A program made the translations under genes and the position numbers. A DNA stretch of 64,000 nucleotides from Streptomyces sclerotialus. GTDB lineage: Bacteria; Actinomycetota; Actinomycetes; Streptomycetales; Streptomycetaceae. Where the stretch lies: NCBI RefSeq assembly GCF_040907265.1, contig NZ_JBFOHP010000002.1, forward strand, positions 1,364,001-1,428,000, in the 5' to 3' direction. The notes beneath the pieces are model-generated. The model had not been told where the DNA came from, ran no database searches, and worked only from the letters and a program-made list of their open reading frames with translations. This document shows, one piece after another, positions 43,363 through 51,136 of this stretch (its first letter is position 1; every line of letters begins with the position of its first letter).

Positions 43363-44411
43363 GGGCGGACCCCCGCCCCGTAGGCGGCGCGGATGCGGTC
43401 GGTGAACCGGCTGAAGTCCGCGGCGGCCCGGAAGGCGGCGGCCATGGTGCCGGGCGACGCCTGGCCGGTGCCGGCGATGTCGAAGGCGGTGCCGTGGTCC
43501 ACGGAGGTACGCAGGATCGGCAGCCCCACGGTCACGGACACGGTGCCGTCGAAGTCCACGGTCTTCGCCGGGATGTGCCCCTGGTCGTGGAAGTGCGACA
43601 GCACGCCGTCGTAGCGCCCCGCCAGCCCCTGGTGGAAGACGGAGTCGGCCGGGACCGGCCCGTACACGCCGTGCCCCTCGGCGGCGGCCTTCTCCACGGC
43701 GGGCCGCAGTACGGTGATCTCCTCGTCCCCGAAGTGGCCACCCTCGCCGCCGTGCGGGTTGATCGCGGCGACGGCGAGGCGGGGCTCGTCGTGGCCGAAG
43801 ACGCGCAACGCGGTGACGGCGTGCCGGATGCTCGCCGCGACCCGCTCCTCGGTGATCTGGTCCAGCGCCTTGCGCAGCGCGACGTGCCGCGTCGTGAAGA
43901 AGATCTTCAGCCCGCGTACCACGAACATGGTGTCGAAGTGCGCGGCCCCGGTCAGCTCGCCGAGCATCTCCGTGTGCCCGAGGTGCTCCGAACCCGCCGC
44001 CCAGATGGCCTCCTTGTTGATCGGCGCGGTGACGATCCCGTCCACCTCGCCGTCCAGCGCGATCCGGGTCGCGGTCTCGATCGCCGCGACGGCCGCCCGC
44101 CCGGCCTCGGCACTGACCTCGCCCCACGCCAGGTCCCCGGTGACGATCCCGAGGTCCAGCACGTCGATGGTGCCCGGCGCGAAACGCGCCTCCCCGGGCG
44201 CGCCGATCGTGTTCACCTGTACGCCGTCCAGCCCGCAGACGGCGAGCGCCCGGCGCAGCACGGCGGCGTCCCCGACCGCGATACCGCGCCCGACGGCCGC
44301 GGTCCCCGGATCGGCGAGCGTCCGCGCGACGATCTCCGGCCCGATACCGGCGGGATCGCCGAGGGTGACGGCAAGGACGGGAAGAGCAGCGGAATCGCTG
44401 GCAGCACTCAT
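43359..44411 (-). CDS. PdxA-family dehydrogenase (PdxA2-like, acid-sugar catabolism)
   Basis: 350-residue NAD-dependent, metal-dependent oxidative decarboxylase. PdxA signatures: VTLGDPAGIGPEIVARTLAD, IVTAPINKEAIWAAGSEHLG, AAINPHGGEGGHFGDEE, and SHFHDQGHIPAKTVDFDGTV with His metal ligands. True PdxA makes a pyridoxal phosphate precursor. Here the neighbours (DUF1537 kinase, MFS, DeoR) match the PdxA2 pathway in which a kinase phosphorylates D-threonate or a relative and PdxA2 oxidises it to dihydroxyacetone phosphate. That assignment comes from context. ATG at 44409-44411. Confidence 0.87.
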   Translation of the reverse strand: MSAASDSAALPVLAVTLGDPAGIGPEIVARTLADPGTAAVGRGIAVGDAAVLRRALAVCGLDGVQVNTIGAPGEARFAPGTIDVLDLGIVTGDLAWGEVSAEAGRAAVAAIETATRIALDGEVDGIVTAPINKEAIWAAGSEHLGHTEMLGELTGAAHFDTMFVVRGLKIFFTTRHVALRKALDQITEERVAASIRHAVTALRVFGHDEPRLAVAAINPHGGEGGHFGDEEITVLRPAVEKAAAEGHGVYGPVPADSVFHQGLAGRYDGVLSHFHDQGHIPAKTVDFDGTVSVTVGLPILRTSVDHGTAFDIAGTGQASPGTMAAAFRAAADFSRFTDRIRAAYGAGVRP

Positions 44412-44418
44412 GACGACC

Positions 44419-44490
44419 TCACAGGTGAAGGGATGACGAAGACGCAGGTGGATGGATGGATTCACAGGTGAACCGAGGGACTCGCAGGTG
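44419..44490. repeat. CAGGTG-core repeats between kinase and PdxA-like gene
   Basis: The core CRCAGGTG recurs four times: TCACAGGTGAA (44419-44429), CGCAGGTG (44443-44450), TTCACAGGTGAA (44461-44472) and CGCAGGTG (44483-44490). The third overlaps the kinase stop. They may be regulator sites inside the operon or a degenerate local duplication. Confidence 0.5.
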
Positions 44491-45904
44491 CAGGGGCCCG
44501 CTCCCGCCGCCCCGCCTCCCGCTCCCGGCCCCGCAGCGCATCGCGGGTGCACGCCACGCGCAGGTGGTCCAGGCAGTCGCGGGCCGCGTCCGGGCCGCCG
44601 ATCAGGCCCCCCTTCGTGGCGAAGTGGAGGCCGTCGTGCGGCCCGCCCACCAGGTGCCCGGCGACGGCGAGCGGCAGCACCTCGGCCTCGATGGCGAAGC
44701 CGTCGGCGCCCAGCGCCGCGGTCACGGCCGCCGCTACGTCACCGCCGGACGCGTACAGCCCGCCCGGCCGCAGTTCGGTGACCGCCCGCCGGGTGGTCTC
44801 GGCCAGGGCGCGCAGGATGCGTCCGGCGGTGTGCGCGTTCGGTTCGGGGCGTGCGGGACCCGTCGCGACCCGTACGCCGAGTACGGTCGCGCCTCGTTGC
44901 GCCGCGGCCCGCAGCGCGCTCAACGCCTGTTCCGGGTCCGGATGCTCGGGGTCGAGGTCGCACCAGACGGCGCCCAGCGCGGTTTCCGCGCGGGCGAGCT
45001 GCGTCGCGGTGCGCTCGGTGATGCTGCCGACCACCGCGAGGACCCGGGGTGGTTCGGCGCCCTGTGGCCTGATGCCGAGCGCCGCGCTGTAGGCGGCGCC
45101 GAACGGGCCGGAGTCCAGTACGGCCCACCGCGCGCCGTCCTCGGCGGCGACCCGTGCGGCCGCCGCGGCGATGGTGTGCAGGTGGGCGTTCTCGGTGGCG
45201 TCGCAGATCACGATGTCGGCGTCGGCCGCGCGCAGTGCCGCGACGACCTGGTCGGCGCCCCCTTCGACGATGTCCAGCGGGAGTTCGGCCGTCGTCCGGG
45301 CGGTCTGGGCGCCGAGCAGCGCGGCCACGCGGGAGTGGCGTACGGGGTCGAAGGGGTCGCGGGCCACGGGGGTACGGGTGAGCGGCACACCGTCGACCAG
45401 GTGCAGGCCGCCGACGGTGGTCCGGCCGGCCGCGGGGAAGGCGGGAACGGCGAGCACCCGCGGCTCCGGCCGGGGGAGCGGGCCGGGAGCGGGGCCGGAA
45501 ACCGGGCTGGGAACTGGGCCGGGAGCCTGGCTGAGTGCCTGACGGAGAGCGGCTGCGGTGCGGCCTGCCGCTGCCGGCCCCGGGGACGCCTCGGAGGCGG
45601 CCATGGCGTCGAGTACGGCGTCGGTCTCGCGTCCCGGGTTGCCGCGCAGCGTGGTGTCCACCCGCTTGACGACGAGGGGTACCGGCCCGGCGGCCTCGAC
45701 CACGGCCCGGACGGCGTCGTACGCGCGCTCCGCCGGCCAGTGCCGGGAGCCGGTGTTGACGACGAGGACGTCGGCCCGGTCGGCGAAGCGGCGTACCTGG
45801 TCGAGGGTGCTGACGGTGACCGTGCGCAGCCCGAGCCTGGCGTACAGCGCGCCGGTGGCGTTGCTCCCGGTGAGGTCGTCCCCGACGACGAGTACCTGCG
45901 GCAC
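44462..45904 (-). CDS. Four-carbon acid sugar kinase (DUF1537 family)
   Basis: 480-residue kinase of the DtnK/OtnK group. The N-terminal substrate domain begins VPQVLVVGDDLTGSNATGAL; VVKRVDTTLRGNPGRETDAV is the second signature. The C-terminal nucleotide domain has RPGGLYASGGDVAAAV. It phosphorylates D-threonate, D-erythronate or a similar acid; exact substrate unknown. I chose the GTG at 45902-45904 because AGGAGG lies just upstream; the ORF is open 11 codons further. A long Pro/Gly/Ala-rich insertion (about residues 140-170, PGPVPSPVSGPAPGPLPRPE) is unusual and probably a flexible loop. It follows the DeoR gene and precedes the PdxA-like gene in one operon. Confidence 0.86.
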   Translation of the reverse strand: MPQVLVVGDDLTGSNATGALYARLGLRTVTVSTLDQVRRFADRADVLVVNTGSRHWPAERAYDAVRAVVEAAGPVPLVVKRVDTTLRGNPGRETDAVLDAMAASEASPGPAAAGRTAAALRQALSQAPGPVPSPVSGPAPGPLPRPEPRVLAVPAFPAAGRTTVGGLHLVDGVPLTRTPVARDPFDPVRHSRVAALLGAQTARTTAELPLDIVEGGADQVVAALRAADADIVICDATENAHLHTIAAAAARVAAEDGARWAVLDSGPFGAAYSAALGIRPQGAEPPRVLAVVGSITERTATQLARAETALGAVWCDLDPEHPDPEQALSALRAAAQRGATVLGVRVATGPARPEPNAHTAGRILRALAETTRRAVTELRPGGLYASGGDVAAAVTAALGADGFAIEAEVLPLAVAGHLVGGPHDGLHFATKGGLIGGPDAARDCLDHLRVACTRDALRGREREAGRRERAPAPASPSVHL

Positions 45905-45986
45905 GGCACCTCCTGAAGCGAGCGAACCGCGCATCAAGAGATGCGCGTTTGCGTCACTTCAGCGTTGGCCACCGAGAGCGGGCCCG

Positions 45987-46775
45987 TCAATACATGTGCA
46001 CGGCCGAGACGTTCCAGCGCTCCTCTTCGTACGCCGCGAGCGCCTCCGTACCGGCCGTGGTCAACAGCCCGGTACCAGGAGGCAGTGCGGCCCAGTAGGG
46101 GAAGGCGGCGGGCCCGGTGCCCAGCTTCGAGTCGTCGGCGAGGACCCACGCGTCCCGGGCGCACTCGGCCATCGCCTCCTTGAGGGCGGCCTGTTCGTGG
46201 TCGGGACAGTTGATGCCGCGCCGCGGGTCCAGCCCGTCGACGCCGAGGAAGACCAGGTCCGGTGTGATGCCGCGCAGCTCGCGCAGCGTACGGGTGCCGA
46301 GCAGCGCCTCGTTGGGCCGGCGCAGCCTGCCGCCCAGGACGACCAGCTCCACCGCGGCGTCGGCCAGTTCCAGCAGCGTGGAGAGCCCGTTGGTGACGAG
46401 GGTGACGTCGGTACGGTCGCGCAGCTCGTGCGCGACGCCGGCCACGGTCGTACCGGCGTCCAGCAGCACGACGTCGCCCGGCCGCACCAGCTCCGCCGCC
46501 GCCCGCGCGATCGCCGCCTTCTCGGCCCGCCGCACGCCTTCCTTGTCGCGCCAGGACCGCTCCGGTACGCGGTGGTCGACGGCCCCGCCGTACGTACGGG
46601 TGATGCGCCCCTCATGGGCGAGGCCGGCCAGGTCCCTCCGTACGGTCGACAGGGAGACGCCGAACTCCGCCGCCAGCCGGTGGACGCTGACGTCACCTTC
46701 CCCCAGCAGCTCCACCATGCGACGCCGCCGCTCCCGCGTCCCCGCCCGTTCCCGGTTCGTCAACTGCCCCTCCAC
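45987..46775 (-). CDS. DeoR-family repressor of the acid-sugar operon
   Basis: 262-residue sugar-responsive repressor. N-terminal HTH: RRRRMVELLGEGDVSVHRLA, then EFGVSLSTVRRDLAGLAHEG. The C-terminal ISOCOT-like effector domain binds a phosphorylated sugar (VVLLDAGTTVAGVAHELRDR, LVTNGLSTLLELADAAVELV, DDSKLGTGPAAFPYWAAL). It is the first gene of a leftward operon with the kinase, PdxA-like enzyme and MFS carrier. The inverted repeat at 46883-46909 next to its promoter is the obvious operator, so it is probably autoregulated and controls the operon. Confidence 0.88.
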   Translation of the reverse strand: MEGQLTNRERAGTRERRRRMVELLGEGDVSVHRLAAEFGVSLSTVRRDLAGLAHEGRITRTYGGAVDHRVPERSWRDKEGVRRAEKAAIARAAAELVRPGDVVLLDAGTTVAGVAHELRDRTDVTLVTNGLSTLLELADAAVELVVLGGRLRRPNEALLGTRTLRELRGITPDLVFLGVDGLDPRRGINCPDHEQAALKEAMAECARDAWVLADDSKLGTGPAAFPYWAALPPGTGLLTTAGTEALAAYEEERWNVSAVHMY

Positions 46776-46882
46776 ACCCCGTCACGCGTCCCACGGGAGC
46801 CACCGCTCGACTACGTACCGGGCCGCCGCTCCCCTCCGTACCGAGCCGCCGCCCGGTCATCGTGACGCCGCGGCCGAAGCCC

Positions 46883-46915
46883 CGAAGTTGCGCACATCGC
46901 GCAACTTCGAGACTA
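46883..46915 (-). promoter_or_regulatory. Inverted-repeat operator and -10 box upstream of deoR-type gene
   Basis: Perfect 11-bp arms CGAAGTTGCGC (46883-46893) and GCGCAACTTCG (46899-46909) with a 5-bp spacer. On the minus strand a -10-like TAGTCT (46910-46915) abuts the repeat, so a bound repressor would cover the transcription start. The site is 108 bp upstream of the DeoR start codon. Confidence 0.7.
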
Positions 46916-46985
46916 GCAACCGTGGTGCCGCGCCGGTGCTCGTGCTTCGTCGTTCGTCGCCACCGTGGTCGCCGGGGGACTCCCG

Positions 46986-47696
46986 CTACCCGCAGGCGGA
47001 GCGCAGGGCGCGAGCCAGCGCGACCGTGTGCAGCGCGTCCAGGTGCGCGTCCCGTACGGCACGGGCCGCGGCCACGGTCAGGACGGGGCCGCAGGACGGG
47101 GCGGTACGGGCGGCCGAGGAGCCGGCGATGGCACGCACCAGGCCTTCGTTGATGCGGTTGATCTCCTTGCGGACCTCGGTGAGGTCGGGACGGGTGGTGG
47201 GCGCTTCCGCCGGATCGGCGGCCCAGCGGCGGTGCAGCCCACGCTGCACAATCTTGTTCGCCTCGATCTGATCGCGAAAGACGGCGACCGTGCGTGCGGG
47301 GTCCGCGCCCAGTTCGCGCGCCCGCTGAGCCACCGCGTCGAGCACCTGCTCCTCGCGCGCCGGGTCGTCGATGGGGCTGCCGGTGCCCCACTTGGCCGCC
47401 GCGACCAGGTCGGCGGTGGCCAGCCGTTCGGCGGACAGCTCGGCGAGGGGCCGGAGCGCAGCGTACGACCCCGGACGCGCGGCGGACGACCCCGGGCGCG
47501 CGGCGGACGGGGCGGCAGGAGAGGCCGCCTCGGCCGCCGGGGCCGCGTGGACCTTCGGCGTCGCATGGGCCTTCGGGGCCGCGACCGCGCCGGGCGCTCC
47601 GGTGAACAGGACGGTCGCGGCGGCAGCCGTGACCACCGCGCGGCGGACGAGGACGCGCCGCAGCGGACCACGGCGGGCGGAGGTACTGGAAGGCAC
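46986..47696 (-). CDS. Secreted chorismate mutase (AroQ-gamma type)
   Basis: 236-residue exported enzyme converting chorismate to prephenate. Signal peptide: RRVLVRRAVVTAAAATVLFT, then GAPGAVAAPKA. A low-complexity Ala/Pro linker leads to the helical mutase domain: LRPLAELSAERLATADLVAA, AKWGTGSPIDDPAREEQVLD, and VAVFRDQIEANKIVQRGLHR. This pattern resembles the secreted mutase Rv1885c of M. tuberculosis. Chorismate is cytoplasmic, so the function outside the cell is a known puzzle for this group. It stands alone, upstream of the DeoR operon's promoter region. Confidence 0.85.
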   Translation of the reverse strand: MPSSTSARRGPLRRVLVRRAVVTAAAATVLFTGAPGAVAAPKAHATPKVHAAPAAEAASPAAPSAARPGSSAARPGSYAALRPLAELSAERLATADLVAAAKWGTGSPIDDPAREEQVLDAVAQRARELGADPARTVAVFRDQIEANKIVQRGLHRRWAADPAEAPTTRPDLTEVRKEINRINEGLVRAIAGSSAARTAPSCGPVLTVAAARAVRDAHLDALHTVALARALRSACG

Positions 47697-47804
47697 GGGG
47701 CACCCTTCTCGGTCGGTCTCGCGTAACGCCCCGTTCTACTCGATCAACGACTGCTACGGCTACCGGTGCAGGATCCGGCCCTTGCACCGTCCCGCACCGT
47801 CCCG

Positions 47805-48503
47805 TCACCCTTCGCGCACCAGGAACCCCTGCACCGCGTCGAGGAATTCACGCGGCCGCTCCTCGTGGACGAGGTGGCCGGCGCCGTCGATCGTCACCAG
47901 TTCGGCACGCGGGATCAGCTCCGCCATACGGGCCAGGTGCTCCTGCGGAATGTGACTGTCGGAACCGCCGCCGATCACGAGCGTGGGCGCGGTGATCCGT
48001 GCGAGCCCGTCCCACCACCCCGGATCCGGCGCGTTCCGCTCCGCCACCACGGCCGCCTTCGCCGCCCAGTCGAACATCGGCGGCCCGGGCGGCGCCTCGG
48101 GCACCTCCTGCGGCGGGTCGGCCGGCAGCGGCGGGGCCGCCTCCTCCAGCACCAGCCGTGCCACCAGTTCGGGCCGCTCGGCGGCCAGCAGGAAGGCGGT
48201 CACCGCCCCCAGGGAGTGACCGATGAGCGTGACCTCGTCCAGCCGCAGCTCACGGAGGAAGCCGATCGCGTCGTCCCGCCACCGCTCGAAGCCGTACTCG
48301 CCGGGCCAGTCGCTCTTCCCGTGGCCCCGCTGGTCCAGTGCGTACACCCGGCGGGTTGTCGCCAACTGCCCCACGACGCCGCGCCAGTCCTCACCGTCCT
48401 CGCCGAGACCGTGCAGCAGCACGGCCGGGGGCGCGTCCGCCTCGCCCCACGTCCGGTACGCCAGCTCGACCCCGTCCACCTGCACCTTCTGTACGTCCGC
48501 CAT
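47805..48503 (-). CDS. Alpha/beta hydrolase
   Basis: 232-residue hydrolase. The oxyanion-hole region is VLLHGLGEDGEDWRGVV, the nucleophile elbow is IGHSLGAVTA (Ser), an acid lies in the TLVIGGGSDSHIPQEH region and the His in IDGAGHLVHEERPREFL. It is cytoplasmic with no signal peptide. Substrate unknown; such proteins include esterases, epoxide hydrolases and lactonases. It stands alone between the chorismate mutase and paaK genes, divergent from paaK. Confidence 0.87.
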   Translation of the reverse strand: MADVQKVQVDGVELAYRTWGEADAPPAVLLHGLGEDGEDWRGVVGQLATTRRVYALDQRGHGKSDWPGEYGFERWRDDAIGFLRELRLDEVTLIGHSLGAVTAFLLAAERPELVARLVLEEAAPPLPADPPQEVPEAPPGPPMFDWAAKAAVVAERNAPDPGWWDGLARITAPTLVIGGGSDSHIPQEHLARMAELIPRAELVTIDGAGHLVHEERPREFLDAVQGFLVREG

Positions 48504-48678
48504 GGGCCGAAGGTACCCACGACGGCACGCTTCGAGACCCTTGACGTGTTCGCCGCGCGCTGATTACTTGTTCCCGGCATCGGCCACCGAATGATCGGTC
48601 GGCGCCCGGTCGGCCGGTGCGGGATGTGCTGTCGACCGGTGCGGGACAGGGCAGTACGTGACAGGGCGGTGCAGGCGC

Positions 48679-50019
48679 ATGGCAGAAACGCCGGACGGGC
48701 CGAGGGTGCGACCGAGGACGAGGACGAGGGCTCCGGAGGCGTACGACGACGCCGAACGGCTCACGCGCGAGGAGCTGCGCGCCCTCCAGCTCGAACGGCT
48801 GCGGGCCACGCTGCGGCACGCGTACGACCACGTCCCCTTCTACCGTGCGTCGTTCGACGCGGCCGGCGTGCGCCCAGAGGACTGCCGCACCCTCTCCGAC
48901 CTCACCCGCTACCCCTTCACCCACAAGGACGACCTACGCGCCGGCTATCCCTTCGGGATGTTCGCGGTACCGGAGCCCGACGTACGGCGCATCCACGCGT
49001 CCAGCGGTACGACGGGCCGCCCGACCGTCGTCGGCTACACGGAGCGCGACCTGTCCGTCTGGGCCGGTGTGGTGGCCCGTTCGCTCCGCGCCGCGGGTGC
49101 GCGTGCCGGCCACAAAGTGCATGTGGCGTACGGGTACGGCCTGTTCACCGGCGGGCTCGGCGCGCACTACGGCGCCGAGCGGCTGGGCTGCACGGTGATT
49201 CCGGCGTCCGGTGGTATGACCGCCCGGCAGGTGCAGATCATCCAGGACTTCCGCCCTGAGATCATCATGGTGACGCCCTCGTACATGCTCACCCTCCTCG
49301 ACGAGTTCGAGCGCCAGGGCATCGATCCGCGGACGACCTCCCTCCAGGTGGGTGTGTTCGGCGCCGAGCCGTGGACGGAGGAGATGCGCCGCGAGATCGA
49401 GGAGCGCTTCGCCCTGGACGCGGTGGACATATACGGCCTGTCGGAGGTGATGGGACCCGGCGTCGCGCAGGAGTGCGTGGAGACCAAGGACGGGCTGCAC
49501 ATCTGGGAGGACCACTTCTTCCCCGAGGTCGTCGACCCGGTCACCGGTGAGGCGCTGCCCGACGGAGCGGACGGCGAACTGGTCTTCACCTCACTGACCA
49601 AGGAGGCCATGCCGGTCGTCCGGTACCGCACCCGCGACCTCACCCGGCTGCTGCCCGGCACCGCGCGCCCCGCCTTCCGCCGGATGGCGAAGGTCACCGG
49701 ACGCTGCGACGACATGATCATCCTGCGCGGAGTGAACCTCTTTCCCTCCCAGATCGAGGAGATCGTGCTGCGTACTGCCGGGGTCGCCCCGCACTTCCAG
49801 CTGCGGCTGACCCGCGAGGGACGACTGGACCAGCTGACCGTACGTGCCGAGGCCCGCACCGATGCCACCCCCGAGCAGCGCGCGACCGCCGTGGAACGGA
49901 TCGCCCGCGCCGTGAAGGACGGCATCGGTGTCACCGTGGCCGTGGAGATCGTCGACCCGGAGACGCTGGAGCGCTCGGTCGGCAAGATCAAGCGCATCGT
50001 CGACCTCCGGGAGGCCTGA
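48679..50019 (+). CDS. paaK: Phenylacetate-CoA ligase
   Basis: 446-residue AMP-forming ligase that makes phenylacetyl-CoA. The PaaK group features are HAYDHVPFYRASFDAAGVRP near the N-terminus, AMP-binding IHASSGTTGRPTVVGYTERD (about 116-135), DIYGLSEVMGPGVAQECVET, and the C-terminal RCDDMIILRGVNLFPSQIEE. I chose ATG at 48679 after the repetitive, GC-rich upstream stretch. The other paa genes (ring epoxidase etc.) are not in this window, so it may act with elsewhere-encoded enzymes or on another aryl acid. Confidence 0.88.
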   Translation: MAETPDGPRVRPRTRTRAPEAYDDAERLTREELRALQLERLRATLRHAYDHVPFYRASFDAAGVRPEDCRTLSDLTRYPFTHKDDLRAGYPFGMFAVPEPDVRRIHASSGTTGRPTVVGYTERDLSVWAGVVARSLRAAGARAGHKVHVAYGYGLFTGGLGAHYGAERLGCTVIPASGGMTARQVQIIQDFRPEIIMVTPSYMLTLLDEFERQGIDPRTTSLQVGVFGAEPWTEEMRREIEERFALDAVDIYGLSEVMGPGVAQECVETKDGLHIWEDHFFPEVVDPVTGEALPDGADGELVFTSLTKEAMPVVRYRTRDLTRLLPGTARPAFRRMAKVTGRCDDMIILRGVNLFPSQIEEIVLRTAGVAPHFQLRLTREGRLDQLTVRAEARTDATPEQRATAVERIARAVKDGIGVTVAVEIVDPETLERSVGKIKRIVDLREA

Positions 50020-50056
50020 CCGGAAGAGGCTCCAGCCTCCTCGGGGGCGCCTGGCC

Positions 50057-50107
50057 GGGGAGGGGCTCCCGGCTCCTGGATCCCGGCTTGCCTCGGGGCC
50101 CCTCCCC
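50057..50107. terminator. Candidate bidirectional terminator
   Basis: Perfect 9-bp inverted repeat GGGGAGGGG (50057-50065) / CCCCTCCCC (50099-50107) with a 33-nt loop that itself contains shorter complementary pieces. It lies between convergent paaK and VOC genes. Confidence 0.5.
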
Positions 50108-50156
50108 TCCCCCCGCCCCCTCCCCCTGCGATCGCCGGTCCTTCCTCTGTCGTCCC

Positions 50157-50957
50157 TCAGCTGGTGGGCGGCTCTCCCTTGATGATCGCGAAGGTGGCGC
50201 CGTACGGGTCGCGGAACATCGCCAGGCGGCCGACTCCCTCCGCGTCGACCGGCGGGATGAGGGTCGTCGCGCCGCGCTCCGTGGCCGCCGCGGCCGTGGC
50301 GTCACAGTCGTCCACACCGAAGTACGGATGCCACTCGGAGGTCGAGCCGCGGTCGAGGTTCTCCTGGGGCAGCTGCATGATGCCGCCCTGGCCGAACGCG
50401 GGCGAGGCCGCGACGCCCGCCGGGACGACGACGGTGTAGGCGCCCGCCTCGCCCATCGGCAGGTCCTGGTACTGCCAGGAGAACACCGAGCCGTAGAAGT
50501 CCTTGGCCGTCGCGGCGTCGGTGGTGTACAGCTCGGTCCAGCACAGGGCGTTGGACTCCATCACGACCTCCAGCCCCTTCACCTCGCCGGGCTGCCAGAC
50601 CGCGAACTGCGCACCGGTGGGGTCGGTGAACGCGGCCAGCCGGCCCGCGGTGAAGACGTCCATCGGTTCGGCGCGGACCGTGCCGCCGGCCGCCTCCACG
50701 GCCTTGGCGGTGCCGTCCGCGTCCGGTGTGTGGAAGTACAGCGTCCAGGACGGGGCGGCGCCTTCCTCGACCAGCGGGCCGATCGCGGCGACGGTCCGGC
50801 CGTCCAGCCGGAAGAAGCCGTAGCCCCCGGCGTCCGGCCCCAGGGACTCGAAGGTCCAGCCGAGGACCTCGCTGTAGAAGGCGACGGCCGCGTCCACGTC
50901 GGGAACGCCGAGGTCGAGCCAGTTCGGCGCGCCCGGTACGTACTTGGTCGAGAGCAT
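50157..50957 (-). CDS. VOC family (glyoxalase/bleomycin-resistance fold) two-domain protein
   Basis: 266 residues, two tandem vicinal-oxygen-chelate domains: first PNWLDLGVPDVDAAVAFYSE ending AAFTDPTGAQFAVWQPGEVK; second LCWTELYTTDAATAKDFYGS ending AMFRDPYGATFAIIKGEPPT. Streptomyces proteins of this pattern are usually annotated glyoxalase or hydrolase; no substrate is known. Start is ATG at 50955-50957 (MLSTKYVPGAPNW). The catalytic His/Glu pattern of true glyoxalase I is not complete to my eye, so binding or dioxygenase-like activity is an alternative. Convergent with paaK. Confidence 0.85.
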   Translation of the reverse strand: MLSTKYVPGAPNWLDLGVPDVDAAVAFYSEVLGWTFESLGPDAGGYGFFRLDGRTVAAIGPLVEEGAAPSWTLYFHTPDADGTAKAVEAAGGTVRAEPMDVFTAGRLAAFTDPTGAQFAVWQPGEVKGLEVVMESNALCWTELYTTDAATAKDFYGSVFSWQYQDLPMGEAGAYTVVVPAGVAASPAFGQGGIMQLPQENLDRGSTSEWHPYFGVDDCDATAAAATERGATTLIPPVDAEGVGRLAMFRDPYGATFAIIKGEPPTS

Positions 50958-51136
50958 GAGCAGGTCCTTCGGTGTGAGGCGAAGCTGGTGAACTGCTGTC
51001 GTGGCGGTGTTCGGCCGCCGGCCGAGTACGGCCCGCACCACCGTGTTTTCCTGAGCTGTTCTCAGCATGGCAGGCACCACTGACAGTCGCCCCGCAACAG
51101 CACGTCACCGCAGCTCAGGCGGCATGCCGCCGCTTC

